A program made the position numbers and the translations under genes. DNA of 25,389 bases, from the NCBI GenBank assembly GCA_038207745.1, contig JBBQZL010000009.1:1-25389 (forward strand), given 5' to 3'. The notes under the pieces are model-generated. The model was given only the letters and a program-made list of their open reading frames with translations. It did no database searches and had not been told where the DNA came from. The stretch is from JBBQZL01 sp038207745 (GTDB lineage: Bacteria > Actinomycetota > Thermoleophilia > Solirubrobacterales > 70-9). Of this stretch, positions 1-7,377 are shown one piece after another. The number at the start of each line of letters is the position of its first letter. Position 1 is the stretch's first letter.

Positions 1-48
1 CCCGCCCCCACCCCCCCGCCGGCCGGGGCCCCCGCCCGCCCCCCCGCC
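1..48. other. Low-complexity C-run at contig edge
   Basis: The first 48 bases are almost pure C/G homopolymer runs. They replace the stretch where the mutase should continue with an Arg/Ala-rich linker after the EQKQIDRL motif. This looks like a sequencing or assembly artefact at a contig end rather than biology. Confidence 0.7.
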
Positions 49-1508
49 AGGCGGTCGATCTGCTTCTGTTCCAGCGACGGATCGATCTTCAGGATCGGCA
101 CCTCCTCCTCCTCGTGGAGATACTCATTGACGCCGACGACGATCCGCTTTCGCTCACCGAGCTCGGTCTGGTACCGGAAGGAGGCATCGGCGATCTCGCG
201 CTGCGGATAGTTGTGCCGGATCGCCTCGACCATCCCGCCAAGCTCGTCGATCTTTGCGAAGTACACGTATGCGGCCGTCTCCATCTCGTCGGTCTGCTTC
301 TCGACGAAGTAGGAGCCGCCGAGCGGGTCGGCGGTGTTGGTGACCCCGGACTCGTGGGCGATGATCTGCTGGGTGCGAAGCGCAACCCGTACGGCCTCCT
401 CGGTGGGCAGCGCCAGCGCCTCATCGAAGGAATTGGTGTGCAGCGATTGGGTGCCGCCAAGCACGGCCGCCAGGGCCTCGAGCGAGGTCCGGACGATGTT
501 GTTGAGCGGCTGCTGTGCGGTCAGCGAGACACCCGCGGTCTGGGTGTGGAACCTGAGTCGCATCGATTCCGGTTTGGTCGCGCCGTAGGTGTCGCGCATC
601 TCGCGTGCCCAGATCCGGCGTGCGGCACGGTACTTGGCGATCTCCTCGAAGAAGTCGGTGTGCGCGTTGAAGAAGAAGGAGAGCCGCGGCGCAAAATCGT
701 CGACATCCATGCCGCGCTCGATCGCATGCTCGACGTACGTGAAACCGTCCTTGAGCGTGAATGCGAGTTCCTGGGCCGCGGTTGATCCAGCCTCACGGAT
801 GTGGTAGCCGGAGATCGAGATCGGATGCCACCTCGGCATGTTCTCTGTGCACCACTCGACCATGTCGGTGACCAGGCGCATCGCCGGATCGATCGGGAAG
901 CACCACTCCTTCTGGGCGATGTACTCCTTGAGGATGTCGGTCTGGATCGTCCCGGCGAGATGCTGGGGTTGGACGCCCTGCTCCTCACCGACGAGGACGT
1001 AGAAGGCGAGCAGGATCGCGGCGGGCGCATTGATCGTCATCGAGGTCGAGACGTCGCCGAGCGGGATGCCGGCGAAGAGCTGTTTCATGTCGTCCACGGT
1101 GTCGACGGCAACGCCCTCGCGTCCAACCTCGCCGAGGCTGCGGGCGTGGTCCGAGTCGTAGCCCATCAGGGTGGGCATGTCGAATGCGGTCGAGAGGCCC
1201 GTCTGCCCGTGACCGAGCAGGTAGTGAAAACGCTCGTTGGTCTCCTCCACCGTGCCGAAGCCCGCGAACTGGCGCATCGTCCAGAGGCGACCTCGGTACA
1301 TGGATGGGTATGGACCCCGGGTGAAGGGAAACTCTCCGGGGTAGCCGAGGTCGTTGTCCGGGTCCGCGGGTCCGTCCTCAGGTGTGTAGACCGGCTGGAT
1401 CTCGCGCCCCGAGAGTGTCGTGAACTCGACATCGCGCTCCGGATACCTGGAGTAGACATTCTGGATCCAGGCATGCTTTCGCGTCTTCGAATCTGGTTCG
1501 ACGGCCAT
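1..1508 (-). CDS. icmA: Acyl-CoA mutase large subunit, isobutyryl-CoA mutase-like (3' end missing)
   Basis: Catalytic TIM-barrel subunit of an adenosylcobalamin-dependent acyl-CoA mutase. About 500 residues are present and the C-terminus runs off the window. The family is clear from GPYPSMYRGRLWTMRQ (about 66-80), TIQTDILKEY (187-196) and SISGYH (231-236, catalytic His236). Aligned without gaps to Propionibacterium methylmalonyl-CoA mutase (constant offset of 8), the carboxylate-binding Tyr89 and Arg207 are Phe81 and Gln199 here. That pair is what isobutyryl-CoA mutase (IcmA) carries, so butyryl/isobutyryl-CoA interconversion is more likely than methylmalonyl/succinyl-CoA. No B12-binding domain is seen, and a separate small subunit would be needed; it is not in the window. 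The start ATG at 1508 is preceded by a TAGAAT box 7 bases away and has no Shine-Dalgarno. The last ~16 codons are Gly/Ala-rich low complexity and probably not real. A MeaB chaperone lies at 12437-13405. Confidence 0.88.
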   Translation of the reverse strand, partial: MAVEPDSKTRKHAWIQNVYSRYPERDVEFTTLSGREIQPVYTPEDGPADPDNDLGYPGEFPFTRGPYPSMYRGRLWTMRQFAGFGTVEETNERFHYLLGHGQTGLSTAFDMPTLMGYDSDHARSLGEVGREGVAVDTVDDMKQLFAGIPLGDVSTSMTINAPAAILLAFYVLVGEEQGVQPQHLAGTIQTDILKEYIAQKEWCFPIDPAMRLVTDMVEWCTENMPRWHPISISGYHIREAGSTAAQELAFTLKDGFTYVEHAIERGMDVDDFAPRLSFFFNAHTDFFEEIAKYRAARRIWAREMRDTYGATKPESMRLRFHTQTAGVSLTAQQPLNNIVRTSLEALAAVLGGTQSLHTNSFDEALALPTEEAVRVALRTQQIIAHESGVTNTADPLGGSYFVEKQTDEMETAAYVYFAKIDELGGMVEAIRHNYPQREIADASFRYQTELGERKRIVVGVNEYLHEEEEVPILKIDPSLEQKQIDRLAGGRAGAPAGGGVGA

Positions 1509-1515
1509 GGTGCGG

Positions 1516-1521
1516 ATTCTA
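1516..1521 (-). promoter_or_regulatory. TAGAAT -10 box of mutase gene (leaderless type)
   Basis: TAGAAT on the minus strand ends 7 bases before the ATG at 1508, which places the likely transcription start at or within a base or two of the start codon. No Shine-Dalgarno lies in the 7-base spacer and no clear -35 is visible. The same arrangement recurs at several other genes in the window. Confidence 0.5.
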
Positions 1522-1552
1522 GAGGCAGGGATCTGGCCGACCGCGCGACGCT

Positions 1553-1587
1553 GGTTGGGGAGCCGCCGGGTCGGCGGTTCCCCAACC
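1553..1587 (-). terminator. Strong 15-bp hairpin downstream of beta-propeller fragment
   Basis: The arms 1553-1567 and 1573-1587 pair over 15 bp with a single G-T wobble around a 5-base loop. The hairpin begins 8 bases after the stop of the minus-strand gene ending at 1595 and lies upstream of the mutase promoter, as expected for an intrinsic terminator. No T-run follows, as is common in GC-rich actinobacteria. Confidence 0.6.
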
Positions 1588-1594
1588 CGCCAGA

Positions 1595-2359
1595 TCAGTC
1601 GTCCAAGAACCAGACGAACTGGCGCTGGACCATCCGCAGCCTGCTCAACCTGAGGTTGAGCTCACGGGCGCAATAGCCGTCCCGCTTCTTGATCTTGAGC
1701 TCCGCGATGAAGCCGTTTCCGGACCTGCGGAGATTCCTGATCATCGGCTCGCCGGTCCTGACGCGAATCCTGAACCTGCCCTGCTTCCTGAAGTTGCGTT
1801 GCAGCGTTCCGAGCGAGCGACCCTTGCCGCCCCCCGCCTTGGCCTCGAAGAACCTGACCGTCACCTCGTCCTCAACTGGCGAGGGATAGCGGGCGACCAG
1901 GCGATAGACCTTCTGCTTTCTGAAGACGAAGAAACGGGCGCGGCTGACCCGCAGCTTGCAAGCCGGCGGAATCGGCGCGAGCGGGCCCCAGTCAGCGGAC
2001 TCGGTGCGATCGGTGCCGGCGACAGCTGTGGCGGCACCGGATCCGTCTGAGTTGACGACCGCGATCTGATTGTCGGCGGAAGGCAGGACAGCATCGGCGT
2101 TCATCGTCCAGAGCTCGGAGAATCTCCGGAAGGCGATCCGAAGGCCGTCGGGCGAGAAGACCGGCGCGGAGTCGACGCTCCCGCTCGTCAACTCGACCTC
2201 GCCTGTGCCATCGGTCCTGATCTTGTAGATCCGGCGGACGCGAGGATTGTATCCCGCGATCCGCTCCTGTCTACCGGGAGAAGCGACGAATTCTGGAGCT
2301 GCTCGATGGCGATCTGGGCAGCAGGCGACTACCAATTCCGCCAACGGTCGCCGCAACAA
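1595..2359 (-). CDS. TolB-like beta-propeller fragment (possible gene remnant)
   Basis: Recognisable homology starts only about residue 42. There are two TolB/WD40-like propeller blades (RIYKIRTDGTGE, then FSPDGLRIAF, LWTMNAD, and a last blade with VVNSDGSG and ESADWGPL). A basic C-terminal beta-rich domain of about 120 residues follows (CKLRVSRARFF to the end), resembling those at the ends of secreted Thermoleophilia proteins. Full propellers need six or seven blades, so most of the N-terminus, including any signal peptide, is absent. The ATG at 2359 lies within the upstream phosphatase gene, and the ~40 residues it adds look like read-through of that gene's other frame. No ATG, GTG or TTG falls between that ATG and the blades. 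The entry is best read as the 3' remnant of a larger gene, possibly a pseudogene. The upstream boundary is not reliable. Confidence 0.45.
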   Translation of the reverse strand: MLRRPLAELVVACCPDRHRAAPEFVASPGRQERIAGYNPRVRRIYKIRTDGTGEVELTSGSVDSAPVFSPDGLRIAFRRFSELWTMNADAVLPSADNQIAVVNSDGSGAATAVAGTDRTESADWGPLAPIPPACKLRVSRARFFVFRKQKVYRLVARYPSPVEDEVTVRFFEAKAGGGKGRSLGTLQRNFRKQGRFRIRVRTGEPMIRNLRRSGNGFIAELKIKKRDGYCARELNLRLSRLRMVQRQFVWFLDD

Positions 2360-3062
2360 CCAGACCCAGACCGATTGCGAGTTGCTTCTGGAGCTTGTCG
2401 AAGCGCATCACCTGCCAACCATGTTCGGACGCCACCTTCGTCAGCTCGCGATCCGGATTGACGACGACAGCGTGCCCGACCGCATTCAGCATCGGGAGAT
2501 CAGATGAAGAATCCGAGTACGCCCAGGACTCGGCGAGATCCAATCCGTGCTCGGCCGCGTAGCTCTCCATCGCCGTGACCTTTCCCGCGCCGTAGACCAG
2601 CGGTCCGCTCAGGCGCCCGGTCATCATCTCGTCGGCATCGACCTCGTACCGCGTGCCGATCCCGCCCTCCATGCCGAGGACGGTCGCCAGCAGGCTTACG
2701 ATCTCGTTGCCGGCGGCGCTGACGATGAAGGTCGCCCGCCCGTTGTCCTGATGCTCGCGGATCTCATCGATCATCTGTGGGTAGATGCGCGGAAGGATCG
2801 CTGCCAGAAGCTCCGGGGTGAGGCGCTCCATCTGGCGGGCGGGAACGCCACGCAACAACTCCTCCGCCTCCTTGAGCGCCTGCCTTGTCGAGTCGTCGGT
2901 CGAGCCGTGGAGGCGAAACCGCAGGTGATCCACCGCCCAGCCGGCGAGCTGCCTGCGCGAGACCATCCCCTGGCGATACGTGGCGCGGACAAAGAACATC
3001 GCCGAGCTGCCCGACATCAGGGTCCGGTCGAGGTCAAAGAAAGCCGCGGAGCGAGTGCTCAT
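2271..3062 (-). CDS. HAD-IB family phosphatase (SerB-like) with C-terminal membrane segment
   Basis: Haloacid dehalogenase superfamily hydrolase of subclass IB, 263 residues. Motif I is FFDLDRTL with nucleophile Asp10 and acid/base Asp12. Motif II is FIVSAAG, the motif III lysine is in GAGK, and the last metal-binding motif is YSDSSSDLPML. The insertion between motifs I and II is the helical cap typical of phosphoserine-phosphatase-like enzymes. The C-terminus carries a hydrophobic stretch (LAIGLGLVVAATVGGIG) followed by basic residues, so the enzyme is probably anchored with the catalytic domain in the cytoplasm. Substrate unknown; the family includes phosphoserine phosphatases and phospholipid-related phosphatases. 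ATG at 3062 has a TAACGT box 7 bases upstream and no Shine-Dalgarno. It is divergent from the secreted propeller gene. Confidence 0.8.
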   Translation of the reverse strand: MSTRSAAFFDLDRTLMSGSSAMFFVRATYRQGMVSRRQLAGWAVDHLRFRLHGSTDDSTRQALKEAEELLRGVPARQMERLTPELLAAILPRIYPQMIDEIREHQDNGRATFIVSAAGNEIVSLLATVLGMEGGIGTRYEVDADEMMTGRLSGPLVYGAGKVTAMESYAAEHGLDLAESWAYSDSSSDLPMLNAVGHAVVVNPDRELTKVASEHGWQVMRFDKLQKQLAIGLGLVVAATVGGIGSRLLPRSPSSSSRIRRFSR

Positions 3063-3069
3063 CGCATCT

Positions 3070-3075
3070 ACGTTA
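3070..3075 (-). promoter_or_regulatory. TAACGT -10 box of HAD phosphatase gene
   Basis: TAACGT on the minus strand is separated by 7 bases from the ATG at 3062, the same spacing as for the mutase gene. It suggests a leaderless transcript. No convincing -35 is visible. Confidence 0.4.
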
Positions 3076-3110
3076 GCGAGGGTCCCGCGTGCGCTCGGCT
3101 GGTCCGCGAG

Positions 3111-3146
3111 TAGAATGTCAGGCTCGATGGTGACGATCAGGAGGGG
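3111..3146 (+). promoter_or_regulatory. Promoter -10 and Shine-Dalgarno of secreted propeller gene
   Basis: A TAGAAT box at 3111-3116 is followed 22 bases later by a strong Shine-Dalgarno AGGAGGGG at 3139-3146, with 8 bases to the ATG at 3155. Unlike its divergent neighbour, this gene would have a leader of about 30 bases. No good -35 is visible. Confidence 0.5.
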
Positions 3147-3154
3147 ACTACCGC

Positions 3155-4411
3155 ATGGGAATCAGGGTCCGAAGGCCGCGCGTCATATCGGCTGTCGGAG
3201 CATCGCTCGTTCTCGCGCTGCTGCTTGTTGTTGCCCAGGCGTGGTCTGCCGGGGCAGCACTGAAGGCGACCGGGGGCCCGGTGCCGAACTGGCGAGAGGT
3301 CTCGAAGGAGACCTTCGTCGGCCTCGAGGGGATCCACCGGCAGCAGGGCGTCGCCACGGACGGCAGGAGCATGTACTTCACCTACAACTCCGGGGTGATC
3401 CGGACGAAGCTCGATGGGACCACGATCGAGGCCGAGAACCTCGACGCGATTCCGGACGAGCTCAAGGCTCTGGGCAGCGGTCACATCGGAGATCCGGATG
3501 TCTACAAGGGCAAGCTCCTGCTTCCGATCGAGAACGACGGCTTCTCCCATCCTTTCATCGCCATTTTCAATGCAAAGAACCTCCAGTACACCGGCGTCAA
3601 GTACGCGGTACCGGGAGGTGGCGTCGATCCGCAGATTGACGGTCACATTGGCTGGATCGCGGTCGACCCGGAGCGCGGATACGCCTACTACTCAAATTGG
3701 ACCGGGGCTGGTACCGACGTCTTGAGGGTTCTCGATCTGAATGACTTCAGCTTCGTCAAGAATGTGCAGCTGAGCCAGATGGTGGAGCACAACCAGGGTG
3801 CGGCGGTCTACAACGGCATTCTCTATGCCTCCCAGGATGTCTACCCCGAGTATCCGATCCTTGCGATCAATCCGGACACCGGTTTCGTTCAGACGGTCTT
3901 CAACAGGAATTTTCCCCCGTTCGTCAGCGGCGGCTCGCAGTCGAAGGCAGAGGCGGAGGGTCTCGCCATTCTCGATACCGGCAAATGCGTCGCGATGTAT
4001 GTGATTGAAGTCGCCGGCGCCGGTGGATTGAGCCTCCGCGGCTACACGCCGAATGGGGTGCCGATTCCCAAGAAGCCGGGTACCCGCCCCCGGATCACCG
4101 GCCTGAATCTGAAGCCAGGGCGGGTCAGGCGCGGTAAGACCACGCAGATGCGTTTCAAAATCTCCAGGCCGGCCTCGGCGACCGTACGGATCTCCAGGTA
4201 CAAGGCGGGAAGCGACCCGTGCGCGAAGACAAGGACGCTTGGTGTGGTCAGCAAACATCAGATCAAGAAGGGAAAGGCCAGGCTCAGGATCCGGACAAGG
4301 ATCAAGGGCAGGAAGCTGGCCCCGGGTGCCTACCAGCTATCTCTCACCGCCACAGACAGGGCGGGCAACATCAACGACTCCAAGAAGTCGATCCTCTCAA
4401 TAGTCCGCTAG
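3155..4411 (+). CDS. Secreted beta-propeller-like protein with C-terminal Ig-like domain
   Basis: 418 residues. The N-terminus is a signal peptide: basic start (GIRVRRPR), hydrophobic core about 11-28, cleavage probably near AGAA. Residues about 40-310 carry YncE-like repeats with HIGWIAVDPERGYAYYSNW, a DLNDFSFVKNV blade and YNGILYASQDVYP, consistent with a beta-propeller. Residues about 325-418 form a basic Ig-like/FlgD-like beta sandwich (GLNLKPGRVRRGKTTQMRFKIS, then APGAYQLSLTATDRAGN), a C-terminal module common in secreted Thermoleophilia proteins. The function is unknown; the architecture suggests an extracellular binding or adhesion role. The start is fixed by the strong Shine-Dalgarno. 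Confidence 0.75.
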   Translation: MGIRVRRPRVISAVGASLVLALLLVVAQAWSAGAALKATGGPVPNWREVSKETFVGLEGIHRQQGVATDGRSMYFTYNSGVIRTKLDGTTIEAENLDAIPDELKALGSGHIGDPDVYKGKLLLPIENDGFSHPFIAIFNAKNLQYTGVKYAVPGGGVDPQIDGHIGWIAVDPERGYAYYSNWTGAGTDVLRVLDLNDFSFVKNVQLSQMVEHNQGAAVYNGILYASQDVYPEYPILAINPDTGFVQTVFNRNFPPFVSGGSQSKAEAEGLAILDTGKCVAMYVIEVAGAGGLSLRGYTPNGVPIPKKPGTRPRITGLNLKPGRVRRGKTTQMRFKISRPASATVRISRYKAGSDPCAKTRTLGVVSKHQIKKGKARLRIRTRIKGRKLAPGAYQLSLTATDRAGNINDSKKSILSIVR

Positions 4412-4522
4412 CCGCTAGCCGCCCCAGGTTGATCCCGTGGTGGAATTGCCGTGGGCGGCAACCGGCGGGCTACTCCTCGCGCGAATGATCGAAGTCAGGG
4501 CGGAGCCAAGTGCGTGTGGGTC

Positions 4523-4595
4523 GGGTTGGGTGGTGCTCAGCAAGCTTCGTTTGCCCCGCAGGGGCCGCAGGAGCTTGCTGAGTGCCGCCCGACCC
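4523..4595. terminator. Long inverted repeat between convergent genes
   Basis: The arms 4523-4546 and 4572-4595 pair over about 24 bp, with an unbroken 11-bp core (4536-4546 with 4572-4582) and a few G-T wobbles outside it. The loop contains a second small hairpin (gcccc 4553-4557 with ggggc 4561-4565). It lies in the 215-base gap between the propeller gene ending at 4411 and the thiolase gene ending at 4627 on the other strand, so a bidirectional terminator is the simplest reading. Nothing else is seen in this gap. Confidence 0.55.
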
Positions 4596-4626
4596 CTGGC
4601 GTGGACCGGGTTTTGGTTCGCCCCGC

Positions 4627-5802
4627 TCAGACTTCGATCAGGATCGCGTCGCCCTGTCCGCCACCTGAGCAGATCGCCGCGCAGCCCAATCCCCCGCCAC
4701 GACGGCGAAGCTCGTGGACCAGCGCGCCGATGATGCGTGAGCCCGAGGCTCCGATCGGGTGTCCGAGGGCGATCGCCCCGCCGTTGACGTTGACCTTCTC
4801 CTCGTCGATGCCGAGCAACCGGATCGAGTTGATCGCGACGGAGGCGAAGGCCTCGTTGATCTCCCAGAGATCCACGTCCGAAGGTGACCTGCCGGCCTTC
4901 TCGAGCGCGGCCACCGCAGCCCCGGCCGGCGTCCTGGCAAGGTAGGCGAAGTCGTCGGCGACCATCCCATAGGAGACGACCCGGCCGAGCGGCTCGCGGC
5001 CGTTCCTGGATGCCCACTCGTTTGATGCGATCACAACCGCACCGGCGCCATCGTTGACTCCGGGTGCGTTGCCTGCGGTGTGCGTCGCGTCGTCGTCGCC
5101 GATCGCGCGGAGCTTCGAGAGCGACTCAACCGTGGTGTCGGGCCGGATCGCCTCATCGGTGTCAACCACGGTCTCGCCCTTGCGGCTCTTGACGGTGACC
5201 GGGACGATCTCGTCCGCAAGCCGACCGGCCTCGGTCGCCTCTGCCGCAAGCTGGTGCGAGCGGGCGGCGAGACGGTCCATGTCGGCGCGGGTGATCTCGA
5301 GTTCGTTCGAGACCTCGGAGGCCTCGTTGATCATCTGCTTGCCGGTGAAGGGATTGGTGAGGCCGTCGTGGGTCATCGCGTCAACGGTCGGCTTGTCGCC
5401 CATACGAAAGCCGAAGCGGGCACCGGGAAGCAGATACGGGGCGTTGCTCATCGACTCCATGCCGCCGGTCACCGCGACCTCGATATCCCCGGCGCGGATT
5501 CCCTGGTCGGCGATGCCGAGCGCGCGCATGCCCGAGGCGCAGACCTTGTTGACGGTTTCCGAGACGACGTCCTTCGGGATGCCGGCCTTGATCTGGGCCT
5601 GGCGCGAGGGGATCTGTCCCTGGCCGGCCTGGAGCACCTGCCCGTAGACGACCTGCTGGATCTGATCGGGTGCGACTCCCGCGCGCTCGAGTGCAGCGCT
5701 GATCGCGGCGCCGCCGAGTTCCGTCGCATCGAGGGTCGAGAGTGCGCCGCCCATCTTTCCGAACGGTGTTCTCGCGCTTCCAAGGATGACTGTGCTGGGC
5801 AT
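4627..5802 (-). CDS. Acetyl-CoA C-acyltransferase (thiolase)
   Basis: Type II thiolase of 391 residues, a normal length. The nucleophile is Cys88 in NKVCASGM. The other active-site residues are in NEAFA, in GGAIALGHPIGASG (His) and in CSGGGQG (second Cys). It condenses two acetyl-CoA or cleaves 3-ketoacyl-CoA in the cytoplasm. The short substrate loop and the signature resemble acetyl-CoA acetyltransferases (AtoB/PhaA). The frame is open 33 codons further upstream, but the conserved N-terminus MPSTVILGSARTPFG starts at ATG 5802 with GGAGAAAGG upstream, so that start is chosen. It is divergent from the aminopeptidase gene. With the mutase and acyl-CoA dehydrogenase in this window it fits short-chain acyl-CoA metabolism. 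Confidence 0.92.
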   Translation of the reverse strand: MPSTVILGSARTPFGKMGGALSTLDATELGGAAISAALERAGVAPDQIQQVVYGQVLQAGQGQIPSRQAQIKAGIPKDVVSETVNKVCASGMRALGIADQGIRAGDIEVAVTGGMESMSNAPYLLPGARFGFRMGDKPTVDAMTHDGLTNPFTGKQMINEASEVSNELEITRADMDRLAARSHQLAAEATEAGRLADEIVPVTVKSRKGETVVDTDEAIRPDTTVESLSKLRAIGDDDATHTAGNAPGVNDGAGAVVIASNEWASRNGREPLGRVVSYGMVADDFAYLARTPAGAAVAALEKAGRSPSDVDLWEINEAFASVAINSIRLLGIDEEKVNVNGGAIALGHPIGASGSRIIGALVHELRRRGGGLGCAAICSGGGQGDAILIEV

Positions 5803-5920
5803 CTGAGCCTTTCTCCGTGGCTGGGTGAAGTCGGTACTGAGGACGAAGGTGCGCCAGTACGGGCGCGGAGTGGGGACGATACCGACCGGCCGCGGCCACA
5901 CATCACATCCCCCGCGGTCT

Positions 5921-5926
5921 TAGACT
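5921..5926 (+). promoter_or_regulatory. TAGACT -10 box of leucyl aminopeptidase gene
   Basis: TAGACT ends 8 bases before the ATG at 5935. There is no Shine-Dalgarno in the spacer, which suggests a leaderless or nearly leaderless transcript. Confidence 0.4.
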
Positions 5927-5934
5927 CGCAACCC

Positions 5935-7377
5935 ATGAGAATTACGGTCAGTGACTCCACGCTCGGTGACAGCGACGCAGACCTCGTTGCAGTCGGGATC
6001 TTCGAAGGAGAGGAGCTTCCGGAAGAGCTCCGCGAGGCGCCCGGCGGCGCCGGGGTCCGCAGCGGATTCAAGAAGATCGCGTCGCTCTTCCCGGCCAAGA
6101 CGGGTCGTCTGATCGTCGCCGGACTCGGCGGCCGCGAGGAGATCGACGCGGAGCGGATGCGCTCGGTCGCGGCAGTGGTTGCCCGCGAGGCGGAATCTTC
6201 CGGCTTCTCCTCGCTGGCCTGGGTTGTCCCGGATGCCGCCCCCCTTGGGGAGCTTGGCGCCGGGATAGTCAGCGGAACAATCCTCGGGACCTATCGGTTC
6301 GACCGCTTCCTCGGCAACAAGGGTGACTCTGATCGGGCTGATCTCGAGAGCCTCACCCTTCTTGGCCCGAGGGAGATCGCCGACCGGGTCGAGGCAGAAC
6401 GAGTGGCGGCAGAGGCACAGAATCGTGTCCGCGACCTGCAGAATCTTCCGTCAAATATTGCGACGCCAAGCTTTCTCGCCGCGCGCGCCGCTGAGATCGC
6501 CGCCGAACACAAGAGTGTTGAAGCCGAAGTTCTCGGGCTCAAGGAAATCACCGCGAAGAAGATGGGCGGCCTGCTCGCGGTCAGCCAGGGTGGACCGGAG
6601 AAGCCGAAGCTGATCACGCTGCGCTACAACGGCGGCGGCGATGGCCCGACCCTGGGTCTGGTCGGAAAGGCGGTTACCTTCGACACCGGTGGCATCTCGA
6701 TCAAGCCATCGGCCTCCATGGAGGACATGAAGATGGACATGTCCGGCGGCGCAGCGGTGATCGAGGCGGTCGGAGCGATCGCCGGGCTCGGCCTCGAGAT
6801 CAACCTCGTCGCGGTCGTGCCGTCGACCGAGAACATGCCGTCCGGAACCGCGATGAAACCCGGCGACGTCATCACCCAGTACAACGGCAAGACAGTTGAG
6901 ATCAACAACACCGATGCAGAGGGACGCCTGATCCTGGCCGATGCCCTGACCTACTGCGAGGAGATCGGCGGCGAGCAGATCATCGACCTCGCCACGCTCA
7001 CCGGCGCCGTCCTGGTTGCACTCGGATCGACCTACGCCGCGCTGATCTCCAACGACGATGACCTTGCCGCTGAGGTCAGCGCGGCCGGCGAGAGCACCGG
7101 CGAGATCGTCTGGCGACTACCGCTGCATCCCGAGTACAAGGCGATCACCAAGGGGACGATCGCCGATCTGACCAACGCCTCCGCCAAGCGAAAGGCCGGG
7201 ACGATCTACGCCGGCTCCTTCCTGGAAGAGTTCATCGACAAGGTGCCGTGGGCTCATCTGGACATAGCGGGGACGGCATGGGACACCGAACGCGATTACA
7301 TCGGGCGCGGCCCCACCGGCTTCGGCGTCCGGCTGCTTGTCGATCTCGCAACAAGAAAGGCATCCAATGCTCGGTGA
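5935..7377 (+). CDS. pepA: Leucyl aminopeptidase (M17 family)
   Basis: Cytosolic dinuclear-metal exopeptidase that removes N-terminal residues, 480 residues. The C-terminal catalytic domain shows VGKAVTFDTGGISIKPS (about 243-259, with Lys245, Asp250 and the catalytic Lys257), the MKMDMSGGAA stretch, and the NTDAEGRL signature (325-332: metal ligands Asp327 and Glu329, catalytic Arg331). The N-terminal ~160 residues form the usual variable alpha/beta domain. The frame stays open far upstream across the thiolase gene, but homology begins at this ATG. The stop overlaps the start of the following oxidoreductase gene by 11 bases, so the two are co-transcribed. Confidence 0.93.
   Translation: MRITVSDSTLGDSDADLVAVGIFEGEELPEELREAPGGAGVRSGFKKIASLFPAKTGRLIVAGLGGREEIDAERMRSVAAVVAREAESSGFSSLAWVVPDAAPLGELGAGIVSGTILGTYRFDRFLGNKGDSDRADLESLTLLGPREIADRVEAERVAAEAQNRVRDLQNLPSNIATPSFLAARAAEIAAEHKSVEAEVLGLKEITAKKMGGLLAVSQGGPEKPKLITLRYNGGGDGPTLGLVGKAVTFDTGGISIKPSASMEDMKMDMSGGAAVIEAVGAIAGLGLEINLVAVVPSTENMPSGTAMKPGDVITQYNGKTVEINNTDAEGRLILADALTYCEEIGGEQIIDLATLTGAVLVALGSTYAALISNDDDLAAEVSAAGESTGEIVWRLPLHPEYKAITKGTIADLTNASAKRKAGTIYAGSFLEEFIDKVPWAHLDIAGTAWDTERDYIGRGPTGFGVRLLVDLATRKASNAR

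Noticed and set aside
114..1676. Plus-strand frames of 223 and 291 codons opposite the mutase
   Set aside because: They are antisense shadows of the mutase, which is conserved throughout on the minus strand.
5080..5934. An N-terminal extension of nearly 285 residues on pepA
   Set aside because: It is antisense to the thiolase gene and lacks family similarity. The conserved PepA N-terminus begins at ATG 5935, just after a TAGACT box.
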